DNA from: Paraburkholderia lacunae
GTDB taxonomy: Bacteria; Pseudomonadota; Gammaproteobacteria; Burkholderiales; Burkholderiaceae
NCBI RefSeq assembly: GCF_003353175.1
Contig: NZ_QHKS01000002.1
Span: forward strand, 248,001-312,000
Direction: 5' to 3'
DNA length: 64,000 nt
Below, in pieces: positions 39,305 through 47,418 of the stretch. The position numbers and the translations under genes are program-made. Under the pieces are notes generated by a model. That model saw only the letters and a list, made by a program, of their open reading frames with translations. It had not been told where the DNA came from and ran no database searches. Within the stretch, counting starts at the first letter, position 1. Each line of letters starts with the position of its first letter.

Positions 39305-40075
39305 CTAAGCCAGAACAATCTCTTCCAGTTTCCTTTTCAGCGATGCGAAATCGGCGGCTTCGGCCGCCTTTTTGTTGGTGATCAGCACGTCGATGCGATC
39401 GACCGGACAGTACGAAATCCGGCTGCGCTGGCCGATCTTGCTGTAGTCGGCGAGGATCACCACGCGATCCGCGTTGGCGACCATGGCGCGCGCGACTTCG
39501 GTTTCGCCGTGATCGTAATTGGTTGCGCCGTGCCGGTGATCGATGCCGACCGGCGAGAGCAGCGCCATGTCCGCGCGATAGCGCTGGATGTCGAGCACGG
39601 TGGTGGCACCGGTGGTCGCCATCGCGCGATCGCTGATCGAGCCGCCCAGCAGGATGACTTCATTGGCCGCTTCGGCTTGCTCGGCGGCGCCGCGCATTTT
39701 CAGTGCGACGTCGATCGAGTTGGTGACGATCGTCAGGTTCGCCAGTTTCGCCAGTTCTTCGGCCAGCGCCGTGGTGGTGGTGCCCGCGTCGATGAACAGC
39801 GTCTGGCCGCTGGCGATCAAGCCGGTTGCCGCCTTGGCGATCGCTGTCTTCGATTTGACGCGCATGTGCGCACGCTCGGCGATCGGCGCTTCGTCGGCGG
39901 GTTTGATCGCGCCGCCGTGCACGCGCCGCAACTCACCGAGCGCTTCGAGATCGAGTAAATCGCGCCGCACGGTTTCGCGCGATACGCCGAGGTCCGCCAT
40001 GATGCGTTCGGTCGACACACGCTGAAGCGTCGACAGCAACGCGCGAATTCTCTGATGACGGTCTTCCTGCCACAT
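39305..40075 (-). CDS. DeoR/GlpR family transcriptional regulator
   Basis: 256-residue regulator. The N-terminal helix-turn-helix reads RHQRIRALLSTLQRVSTERIMADLGVSRETVRRDL, the classic DeoR pattern. The sugar-phosphate-binding domain follows (about 75-235), with DAGTTTTALAEEL, VTNSIDVAL and LLGGSISDRAMATTGATTV. Proteins of this family are inactivated by phosphorylated sugars or glycerol 3-phosphate. The ATG at 40075 follows AAGGAAAA. It is divergent from the phosphodiesterase and ABC genes and probably represses them. Confidence 0.93.
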   Translation of the reverse strand: MWQEDRHQRIRALLSTLQRVSTERIMADLGVSRETVRRDLLDLEALGELRRVHGGAIKPADEAPIAERAHMRVKSKTAIAKAATGLIASGQTLFIDAGTTTTALAEELAKLANLTIVTNSIDVALKMRGAAEQAEAANEVILLGGSISDRAMATTGATTVLDIQRYRADMALLSPVGIDHRHGATNYDHGETEVARAMVANADRVVILADYSKIGQRSRISYCPVDRIDVLITNKKAAEAADFASLKRKLEEIVLA

Positions 40076-40631
40076 GCAATTTTCCTTGAATGCGAACGCG
40101 CGTTCACGGGGCTCTGTTTTGATCACGACATCGTGGGCACGGATGTGTGTCCAGACGATGTCAAGCGCACTACTCTAGCCGAATTGTGTTGTATTTTTTT
40201 GGTAGCTTGCAAGTTTGTGTATTTGACCTTAGCCTTCGCAGATCGGACGCCTGCGCCTATTTCGAACGGGAAATGTTCGCAAAGGAATTGGAATGTCCTG
40301 TTTCGAGCATTTTGCGGCATTTCTTGGCAATTTGTTTGATCTGTATCGTTGCCATAATGGATCGTGGGATCCATCGAATGAACGATTTGCAGATGCATGC
40401 GGCGCGGCCGGAACACTGCACGATTCGTCATTCTGACGATGAATTGGCAGATGCCGGCGCCGTCGAGGCAATGGACGTGTGGCCAGAATCGCAGTGTCAT
40501 CCATTCGCGCGATACTACGCGTGGGGTTCGCGCACGAAGGCTGCAGGCAACAGCGTTCGTCATCGCGGCAGCGGCAGTTGAAAGCGTGTCGGGAGCCTGT
40601 TTCAACCGGTCTATCGGGAAGGTGGGGAGAC
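40076..40631. promoter_or_regulatory. Regulatory region between deoR-type gene and ugpQ-type gene
   Basis: About 555 bp, AT-richer than its surroundings between 40180 and 40440. An extended -10 box (TG at 40350-40351, then CATAAT, 40353-40358) on the plus strand is directly overlapped by a perfect dyad, ATGGAT-6 bp-ATCCAT (40357-40374), well placed as an operator for the DeoR-type repressor. The leader from there to the GTG at 40632 is about 260 nt. No convincing gene is seen. Confidence 0.5.
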
Positions 40632-41426
40632 GTGGAAAACGTGGGGAACGGGACTGATCGCGCCATATCCGCAGACTGGCCGTATCCGAGGCTGGTCGCG
40701 CATCGCTGCGGCGGCACGCTGGCGCCGGAGAACACGCTCGCCGGTTTCGACGCGTGCGTACGCTACGGCTACCGCATGGTCGAATTCGACGCCAAGCTTT
40801 CCGCCGATAACCAGCTCTTTCTGCTGCACGACGACACGCTCGAGCGCACCACCAATGGCCACGGCGCCGCCGCCGGCCACACTTGGCAGCAACTTGCCGG
40901 GCTCGACGCCGGCACCTGGTTCGGACCGCAATTCGCCGGCACGCGCCTGCCGACGCTCGCCGAAGCGGCCGAGCGCTGCGCGCGCGACGGCATCGCTGCC
41001 AACCTCGAAATCAAACCGTGTCCAGGCCGTGACGAGATCACCGGGCGTCTGGTGGCAAGCGGCGCGCTGACGCTTTGGCAAGCTCAGACGCCGCCACTGC
41101 TTTCGTCGTTTTCTTTCGACGCGCTCGCCGCAGCGCGCGACGCGGCGCCTTCGCTGCAGCGCGGCATGCTGTTCGAGGAAGTGCCGGCGGACTGGCTGCG
41201 CATCGTGCGCGAACTGGGCTGCGTGTCGTTGCACGCGAGTCACCGGCATCTGACTGAGCCGCTGGTCGCCGAGATCCACGCGGCCGGCTTGCGCGTGCTG
41301 GCCTATACCGTGAACGACCCGGCGCGCGCGCGGCTTCTCGCGCAGTGGGGCGTCGACATGATTTGCACGGATCGCATCGATAAACTGGACCACGACATGT
41401 TTTCCGCACCGGTGAATCAGGGCTGA
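40632..41426 (+). CDS. ugpQ: Glycerophosphodiester phosphodiesterase
   Basis: 264-residue TIM-barrel enzyme that cuts glycerophosphodiesters to glycerol 3-phosphate and an alcohol. Catalytic motifs are HRCGGTLAPENTLAGF (His and the metal-binding Glu), EFDAKLSADNQLFLLHDDTLERTTNG, and ANLEIKPC. No signal peptide is present, so it acts in the cytoplasm like E. coli UgpQ. The start is GTG at 40632 with GGTGGGGAGA just upstream. It precedes an ABC importer by 113 bp, which suggests that the importer brings in its substrate. Confidence 0.92.
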   Translation: MENVGNGTDRAISADWPYPRLVAHRCGGTLAPENTLAGFDACVRYGYRMVEFDAKLSADNQLFLLHDDTLERTTNGHGAAAGHTWQQLAGLDAGTWFGPQFAGTRLPTLAEAAERCARDGIAANLEIKPCPGRDEITGRLVASGALTLWQAQTPPLLSSFSFDALAAARDAAPSLQRGMLFEEVPADWLRIVRELGCVSLHASHRHLTEPLVAEIHAAGLRVLAYTVNDPARARLLAQWGVDMICTDRIDKLDHDMFSAPVNQG

Positions 41427-41539
41427 GCATGGCGCGGGCGCGTGAATCCAGGTATACACAGGCAATCACAACTGCGCCCACAGAACTCGCATCAGAAATT
41501 TTCCAAACGTAGCAATTTCGGCAGAGGATGGGGAAGACC

Positions 41540-42664
41540 ATGAACCGTACTGCGTTAGCTCGCGCGTTAACACGCTTACTCTCGATGTCCGCCGCTGCGG
41601 GTGTTGCCGCAGCCGGCGTGAGCAGCGCTTCGGCCGCGCCGCTCGACGCACTGATCGCCGCCGCCAAGCAGGAAGGTCAACTGACCGTGATCGCGTTGCC
41701 GCACGACTGGTGCAACTACGGTCAGCTGGTCGCCGGCTTTCAGAAGAAATACGGCATCAAGATCAACGAGCTGAATCCGGATGCGGGCTCGGGCGACGAA
41801 GTCGAAGCGATCAAGGCGAACAAGGGCAATAAAGGTCCGCAAGCGCCTGACGTGATCGACGTGGGCTTGTCTTTCGGTCCGAGCGCGAAGGCGGAAGGTC
41901 TGTTGCAGCCGTATAAGGTCGCATCGTGGAACTCGATTCCCAAAGAGTCGAAAGATGCCGACGGCTACTGGTACGGCGATTACTACGGCGTGCTGTCGTT
42001 CGAAGTGAATGCCGACATGATCGACAAGGCGCCGGCCGACTGGAGCGATCTGCTCAAGGCGGACTATAAGAATGCCGTCTCGCTGGCGGGCGACCCGCGC
42101 TCGGCCAACCAGGCGATCCAGGGCGTGTTCGCCTCGGGCTTGTCGCAGAGCAAGGGCGACGTGAGCAAGGCCGATAAAGCCGGCCTCAAATTCTTCGCCG
42201 ACCTGAACAAGAGCGGCAACTTCGTGCCGGTGATCGGCAAGGCTGCGTCGCTCGCGCAGGGCACCACGCCGATCATCGTGCGCTGGGACTACAACGCGCT
42301 CGCCGACCGCGACACGCTGAAGGGCAATCCGAAGGTGCAGGTGGTGATTCCGAAAACAGGCGTGGTCGCCGGTGTCTATGTGCAGGCGATCAGCGCCTAT
42401 GCACCGCATCCGAACGCGGCCAAGCTGTGGATGGAGTACCTGTATTCGGACGAAGGCCAGATCGGCTGGCTGACCGGCTATTGCCACCCGATGCGCTATA
42501 ACGAAATGGTCGCGGCGAAGAAAGTCCCGCAAGCGCTGCTCGACAAACTGCCGCCGGCTTCGGCCTACAAGAACGCGGTGTTTCCGACGTTGTCCCAACA
42601 GGACGCCTATAAGGAAACCATCACGAAGCATTGGGACGAAGCGGTCGGCGCGAACGTGAAGTAA
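41540..42664 (+). CDS. ABC transporter substrate-binding protein (PotD/AfuA-like), putative glycerophosphodiester or phosphorus-compound receptor
   Basis: 374-residue periplasmic binding protein with a signal peptide ending SSASA. The mature start is PLDALIAAAKQEGQLTVIALP, as in family 1/8 receptors for iron, polyamines, thiamine or phosphonates. PDVIDVGLSFGPSAKAEGLL and WSDLLKADYKNAVSLAGDP are family-like. The ligand cannot be read from the sequence; context (phosphodiesterase and DeoR) suggests a glycerophosphodiester. It is not a UgpB homologue by its motifs. A GGGGAAG ribosome-binding site precedes the ATG. Confidence 0.85.
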   Translation: MNRTALARALTRLLSMSAAAGVAAAGVSSASAAPLDALIAAAKQEGQLTVIALPHDWCNYGQLVAGFQKKYGIKINELNPDAGSGDEVEAIKANKGNKGPQAPDVIDVGLSFGPSAKAEGLLQPYKVASWNSIPKESKDADGYWYGDYYGVLSFEVNADMIDKAPADWSDLLKADYKNAVSLAGDPRSANQAIQGVFASGLSQSKGDVSKADKAGLKFFADLNKSGNFVPVIGKAASLAQGTTPIIVRWDYNALADRDTLKGNPKVQVVIPKTGVVAGVYVQAISAYAPHPNAAKLWMEYLYSDEGQIGWLTGYCHPMRYNEMVAAKKVPQALLDKLPPASAYKNAVFPTLSQQDAYKETITKHWDEAVGANVK

Positions 42665-42769
42665 GCGATGCAACGGCGCTGCCAGGTGCAGCGCGCAGTG
42701 TTGCCGGCGGCGCGTCGCTCCAGTTGGGCGGCGCGCCCGGCGTTAGTCAGAAAGCCCCAAGGGTGAGCT

Positions 42770-43708
42770 ATGAGCGCTTCAACGGATGCTGGATCGGTGC
42801 AGCCGGAATTGCTGGTTCCGACTGTGCCCACGCCGACACCTCGCGTCGACGGTCCGGGCCGCGCGTCGCAGGTCCTGAACTGGATCGGCGTGGTGCCGTT
42901 TTTCACCTTCGCGCTGTTGTTCCTGATTTTGCCGACCGGCTTTCTGATGGTCGGCGCGTTCCAGGATTCGCAAGGCCACTTCACGCTCGTCAATTTCCGC
43001 GACCTGTTTCAGCCGGGCGTCCTCGACGCTTACTGGATCAGCTTCAAGGTGAGCGCCGCGTCCGCACTCGGCGGCGCGGTGATCGGTTCGCTGCTCGCGT
43101 GGGCGGCGGTGCAAGGCAGACTGCCGGGCTGGATTCGTCCGACCTTGATGACGTTCTCCGGCGTCGCGTCGAATTTTGCCGGCGTGCCGCTCGCGTTCGC
43201 CTTCATCTGCACGTTGGGGCGCGTCGGTCTCGTTACCGTGCTGCTGAAGAAATACCTCGGCTTCAATCTGTACTCCACGGGCTTCAGCATCCTGAGCTTC
43301 TCCGGTTTGACACTGACTTACCTGTACTTCCAGATTCCATTGATGGTGCTGATCGTCACGCCCGCGCTCGACGGCCTGAAGCGGGAATGGCGCGAAGCCT
43401 GCGATTGTCTCGGCGGCACGTCATATCAATACTGGCGCTACGTTGCATTGCCGGTGCTGTGGCCGAGCGTGCTCGGCGCCGCCTTGCTGCTGTTCGCCAA
43501 TTCGTTCGGCGCGGTCGCCACCGCTTATGCGCTGACTGGCAGTTCGCTGAACATCGTCACGATCCTGTTGTACGCACAGATTCGCGGCGACGTGATGCAT
43601 AACCAGAACCTCGGCTACGCGCTCGCGCTCGGCATGGTGCTCGTGACGGGGCTCTCGAACGGTGGCTACATCTGGCTGCGTTCGCGCGCGGAAAGGGGGC
43701 GTCGATGA
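42770..43708 (+). CDS. ABC transporter permease, first subunit
   Basis: 312-residue permease with six predicted helices after a 35-residue soluble N-terminus. The transport signature is REACDCLGGTSYQYWRYVALPVLWPS (EAA loop). TYLYFQIPLMVLIVTPALDGL is typical of the PotB/ThiP-like family. It starts 105 bp after the receptor gene, with CAAGGGTGAG before the ATG, and its end overlaps the next permease by 4 bp. Confidence 0.9.
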   Translation: MSASTDAGSVQPELLVPTVPTPTPRVDGPGRASQVLNWIGVVPFFTFALLFLILPTGFLMVGAFQDSQGHFTLVNFRDLFQPGVLDAYWISFKVSAASALGGAVIGSLLAWAAVQGRLPGWIRPTLMTFSGVASNFAGVPLAFAFICTLGRVGLVTVLLKKYLGFNLYSTGFSILSFSGLTLTYLYFQIPLMVLIVTPALDGLKREWREACDCLGGTSYQYWRYVALPVLWPSVLGAALLLFANSFGAVATAYALTGSSLNIVTILLYAQIRGDVMHNQNLGYALALGMVLVTGLSNGGYIWLRSRAERGRR

Positions 43709-44496
43709 AAAGCCAGTCTCGTGTGGGCGCGTGGACCGCGATGATCGTCGGTTCGCTGTATTTCCTGATTCCGTTGATCGCGACCTTCGAATTCAGCCTG
43801 CGGATGAAGCGCGGCACATACAGCTTCGAGGCGTACAGCGTCGTGCTCGCCGATCCGCGTTTTCAGGCCTCGTTCGGTTATTCGATTCTGATGGCGGTGC
43901 TGACGATCATCATCGGCGTGCTGCTGGTGGTGCCGACTGCGTACTGGGTGCAATTGCGGCTGCCTAAACTGCGGCCGGTCGTCGAGTTCATCACGCTGTT
44001 GCCGCTGGTGGTGCCGGCGATCGTGATCGTGTTCGGCTATCTGCGCATCTACAACAGCAGTTCGATTCTGCCGCTCACCAGCAACGAACGCGCGACCGAC
44101 TTACTGCTGGTGCTCGGCTATGTGACGCTGTCGCTGCCGTACATGTACCGTGCGGTGGATGCCGGTCTGCGCGCCGTCGACGTGCGCTCGCTGACCGAAG
44201 CGGCCGAGTGTCTCGGCGCGAACTGGCCGACGATTCTCTTCAAGGTGATCTTTCCGAATATCCGTTCGGGCATTCTGTCCGGCGCGTTTCTCACCTTTGC
44301 CGTGGTGATCGGCGAATTCACGCTGGCGAGCCTGCTCGACCGGCCGGCGTTCGGACCGTATCTGCAATTGATCGGCGCGAACCGCGCGTATGAGCCTTCG
44401 GCGCTTGCGATCATCGCGTTCGTGATCACGTGGGCGTCGATGGGTTTGATTCAGGTATTCGGCTCGGCCCGCGCAATGAGCGGCCAGAAAATTTGA
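43705..44496 (+). CDS. ABC transporter permease, second subunit
   Basis: 263-residue permease with about six helices. The EAA loop is LTEAAECLGANWPTILFKVIFPNI. LPLVVPAIVIVFGYLRIYNSS is typical of PotC-like proteins. The start codon overlaps the stop of the first permease (ATGA), so the two are translationally coupled, and the ATPase gene follows after 19 bp. Confidence 0.9.
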   Translation: MKSQSRVGAWTAMIVGSLYFLIPLIATFEFSLRMKRGTYSFEAYSVVLADPRFQASFGYSILMAVLTIIIGVLLVVPTAYWVQLRLPKLRPVVEFITLLPLVVPAIVIVFGYLRIYNSSSILPLTSNERATDLLLVLGYVTLSLPYMYRAVDAGLRAVDVRSLTEAAECLGANWPTILFKVIFPNIRSGILSGAFLTFAVVIGEFTLASLLDRPAFGPYLQLIGANRAYEPSALAIIAFVITWASMGLIQVFGSARAMSGQKI

Positions 44497-44515
44497 CGGA
44501 CTGAGGCAGCGAATC

Positions 44516-45586
44516 ATGGCATTCCTTGAGATCGAAAATCTGCACAAGGCGTTCGGGGCGAACACGGCGCTGCACCACTTCGACATGCAGATCGAACGCG
44601 GCGAGTTCATCACCTTCCTCGGGCCGTCCGGCTGCGGCAAGACCACGGTGCTGCGGATGATCGCCGGCTTCGAAACGCCGACGCGCGGCGTCATCCGGCT
44701 GGACAGCAAGGACGTTACGCATTTGCGCACGCGTCAACGCAACGTCGGCATGGTGTTTCAGTCGTATGCGCTGTTTCCGAACATGACGGTGGCCGAGAAC
44801 ATCGGCTTCGGGCTGAAAGTCACGCACCGCCCGCAGGCGGAGATCAACCAGCGCGTCGAAGAAATGCTGCAGTTGATCAAGCTGCCGCATCTCGGCGGGC
44901 GCTATCCGTGGCAGATGTCGGGCGGGCAGCAGCAGCGCGTGGCGCTCGCGCGCGCGCTGGCCGGCAAGCCGCAGGTATTGCTGCTCGACGAGCCGCTCTC
45001 CGCGCTCGACGCGAAAATCCGCATTTCGCTGCGGCAGGACATTCGCGCGTTGCAGCGCGAGCTCGGCATTACGTCGATTTTCGTCACGCACGACCAGGAA
45101 GAGGCGCTGTCGATTTCCGACCGCATCGTCGTGATGAACGAGGGCCGTGTCGAGCAGATCGGCTCGCCTTCGGAAATCTATAACTATCCGCGCACGCGCT
45201 TTGTCGCGTCGTTCGTCGGCACGCTGAACATTCTGTCGGGGCATGTGGTCGATCCGGCGGCTGGCAAGATGGCCGTCGACGGCCAGGAGCTGACCACCAC
45301 GCAGGAATTGCCGTCCGACGACGCCGGCAAGAAGCGTTTGCTCGCGTTGCGGCCTGAGGCCATCGTGCTGGAGCCGGCCGCGCCTGGCCGCAACACGCTG
45401 AATGCGACGGTGGAAGAGGTGAACTTCCTCGGCGCGGTGGTGCGCATCAGAGCGCGTGTGAAGGACGCGGTCATTTCGCTCGACGTATTCAACGACCCGA
45501 ATCGCGGTTTACCCGAACGAGGGCAGCCGGTGTCGCTGGGTTTCTCGCATGAGAACCTGCTGGTGCTCGAAGAAGGCGGCGCGTAA
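44516..45586 (+). CDS. ABC transporter ATP-binding protein (PotA/UgpC-like)
   Basis: 356-residue ATPase with a C-terminal TOBE regulatory domain (about 270-350). Walker A is GPSGCGKT, signature MSGGQQQR, Walker B VLLLDEP, and the switch His is in FVTHDQEEALSISDR. GRVEQIGSPSEIYNYPRTRFVASFVG is typical of the group. It closes the receptor-permease-permease-ATPase set. Confidence 0.94.
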   Translation: MAFLEIENLHKAFGANTALHHFDMQIERGEFITFLGPSGCGKTTVLRMIAGFETPTRGVIRLDSKDVTHLRTRQRNVGMVFQSYALFPNMTVAENIGFGLKVTHRPQAEINQRVEEMLQLIKLPHLGGRYPWQMSGGQQQRVALARALAGKPQVLLLDEPLSALDAKIRISLRQDIRALQRELGITSIFVTHDQEEALSISDRIVVMNEGRVEQIGSPSEIYNYPRTRFVASFVGTLNILSGHVVDPAAGKMAVDGQELTTTQELPSDDAGKKRLLALRPEAIVLEPAAPGRNTLNATVEEVNFLGAVVRIRARVKDAVISLDVFNDPNRGLPERGQPVSLGFSHENLLVLEEGGA

Positions 45587-45682
45587 AAGCCGGCGCATAA
45601 AAGCCGGCAAAGGGTGCTCTTCATGAGCGAAGGGCGCTGTCGAAAAGTTCTCGGGGTTTTCCCGAGGTCGCCGCCTCGATGC

Positions 45683-45723
45683 ATTCCGGATTCCCCGACA
45701 GCCCTCGTCTGGATTTCCGGAAT
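45683..45723. promoter_or_regulatory. Inverted repeat upstream of the dctA sigma-54 promoter, candidate DctD-binding site
   Basis: ATTCCGGA (45683-45690) and its perfect reverse complement TCCGGAAT (45716-45723) lie 70-110 bp before the sigma-54 promoter, the usual place for an enhancer-binding activator. The inner bases extend the similarity (GGATTCC / GGATTTCC). Assignment to DctD is by position and gene context. Confidence 0.45.
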
Positions 45724-45791
45724 CTCGGACGGCGCGCGCGCCAACGCACAAAAAAAACTATATAAATCAAAGGGCGAGGGCGCGCTTCAAG

Positions 45792-45808
45792 CTGGCATCG
45801 ACCTTGCG
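45792..45808 (+). promoter_or_regulatory. Sigma-54 (-24/-12) promoter of dctA
   Basis: CTGGCATCGACCTTGCG has the invariant GG (45794-45795) and GC (45806-45807) exactly 10 bp apart, close to the consensus TGGCAC-N5-TTGC. It lies 190 bp before the dctA start. The downstream dctB-dctD genes encode the matching sensor and sigma-54 activator, which supports the call. Confidence 0.8.
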
Positions 45809-45859
45809 AAATAGATCACGCGGCCGCAACGGTCCGACAACTAAAGCAAGGAGACAACG

Positions 45860-45889
45860 ATGTCTGATTTCCCTTCCCGGTATCTCTGA
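45860..45889 (+). CDS. Possible 9-residue leader peptide before dctA
   Basis: ATG-TGA frame encoding MSDFPSRYL. A near-consensus ribosome-binding site (AAGGAGA, 45848-45854) sits 5 bases before the ATG, better than the one of dctA itself. It lies inside the predicted sigma-54 transcript, 108 bp before the dctA GTG start. It may control translation or termination, or be the remnant of an older start region. Confidence 0.45.
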   Translation: MSDFPSRYL

Positions 45890-45997
45890 ATTCGTCGTCT
45901 TGTCGCGGCCTAATGCCGTGCACAGGCGTGACGATCATTCGTTCGCATGATGCGCAGCGTGGCAGGCCATGGGCTCATCCACATCGCAGGAAACATC

Positions 45998-47278
45998 GTG
46001 AAGAAACCAATCTACAAAGTGCTATACGTCCAGGTGATCGTGGCGATCATCATCGGTATCGCGCTCGGCCACTACTATCCGAACCTCGCCGTCGACATGA
46101 AGCCGCTCGGCGACGGCTTCATCAAGCTGATCAAGATGGTGATCGGGCCGATCATCTTCTGTACGGTGGTGACGGGCATCGCAGGCATGGAAGACATGAA
46201 GAAGGTCGGTCGCGTCGGCGGCAAGGCGCTGCTTTACTTCGAAATCGTCTCGACCTTCGCGCTGGTGCTCGGCCTGCTCGCCACGCACGTGCTGAAGCCG
46301 GGTGTCGGCTTCAACATCGATCCGGCCACGCTCGACGGCAAGGCGGTCGCTTCGTACGCCGCCAAGGCGCACGGCCAGAACACGGTCGACTTCCTGATGC
46401 ACATCATTCCGGACACGATCTCGTCGGCTTTCGCGCAAGGCGAAATCCTGCAGATCCTGCTGGTCGCGCTGCTGTTCGGCGCGGTACTGGCAACGGCGGG
46501 TGAGAAGGGCAAGGCCGTGACGAACTTCATCGACGGCATCTCGCACGTGCTGTTCGGCATCGTGCGCATCATCACGAAGCTGGCGCCGATCGGCGCATTC
46601 GGCGCGATGGCCTTCACGATCGGCAAGTACGGCATCGGCTCGCTGCTGCCGATGCTCAAGCTGATCGGCACGTTCTATCTGACCTCGATCGTGTTCGTGG
46701 TGGTCGTGCTCGGCATCATCGCGCGGGCGGTGGGCTTCAACATCCTGCGCTTCGTCGGGTACATCAAGGAAGAAATGCTGATCGTGCTCGGCACGAGCTC
46801 GTCGGAAGCAGCGCTGCCGCAATTGATGCTGAAGCTCGAAAAGCTCGGCTGCTCGCGCTCGGTGGTGGGCCTCGTGGTGCCGACCGGTTACTCGTTCAAC
46901 CTCGACGGCACCAACATCTACATGACGATGGCCGTGCTGTTCATCGCCCAGGCCACCAACACCGACCTCACGTGGACGCAGCAACTCACGCTGCTGGCTG
47001 TGACGATGCTGACCTCGAAGGGTGCGAGCGGCGTGACCGGTGCCGGCTTCATCACGCTGGCCGCGACGCTCGCTGTGGTGCCCACCATCCCGCTGTCGGG
47101 CATGGTGCTGATTCTCGGCATCGACCGCTTCATGAGCGAATGCCGCGCGCTGACCAATATCGTCGGCAACGGCGTGGCGACGGTGGTGGTATCGGCATGG
47201 GAGAAGGAACTGGACCGCTCGAAGCTGAACGCCGCGCTGCGTGGCGACGTGCCGGTCAACGAGCCGGCCGGCGTCTAA
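45998..47278 (+). CDS. dctA: C4-dicarboxylate transport protein DctA
   Basis: 426-residue proton or sodium symporter for succinate, fumarate and malate in the inner membrane (DAACS family). It begins [20 protein letters not shown]. The Ser-rich reentrant loop reads [18 protein letters not shown], and the transport motif is [18 protein letters not shown]. The start is GTG at 45998 with CAGGAAA upstream, giving the normal family length; an ATG at 45947 would add 17 odd residues. Expression should depend on sigma-54 and DctD. dctB follows on the same strand. Confidence 0.95.
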   Translation: MKKPIYKVLYVQVIVAIIIGIALGHYYPNLAVDMKPLGDGFIKLIKMVIGPIIFCTVVTGIAGMEDMKKVGRVGGKALLYFEIVSTFALVLGLLATHVLKPGVGFNIDPATLDGKAVASYAAKAHGQNTVDFLMHIIPDTISSAFAQGEILQILLVALLFGAVLATAGEKGKAVTNFIDGISHVLFGIVRIITKLAPIGAFGAMAFTIGKYGIGSLLPMLKLIGTFYLTSIVFVVVVLGIIARAVGFNILRFVGYIKEEMLIVLGTSSSEAALPQLMLKLEKLGCSRSVVGLVVPTGYSFNLDGTNIYMTMAVLFIAQATNTDLTWTQQLTLLAVTMLTSKGASGVTGAGFITLAATLAVVPTIPLSGMVLILGIDRFMSECRALTNIVGNGVATVVVSAWEKELDRSKLNAALRGDVPVNEPAGV

Positions 47279-47418
47279 GCCAGGACGACGGCCGCGGACG
47301 CCAACGTATGAAACTGGCGGCTGCGCGCCGGCGGAGTTTGCCGTCGGCTGAACCTTGCGCCGACGGCGCGTCACCTTATGCCACAATAACCGATCACCAC
47401 CGATCGGGAATTGCCAAC

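Noticed and set aside
45650..45666. Terminator after the ABC ATPase gene
   Set aside because: A 6-bp CTCGGG/CCCGAG hairpin exists but no T-run follows it; it is more likely part of the dctA upstream region.
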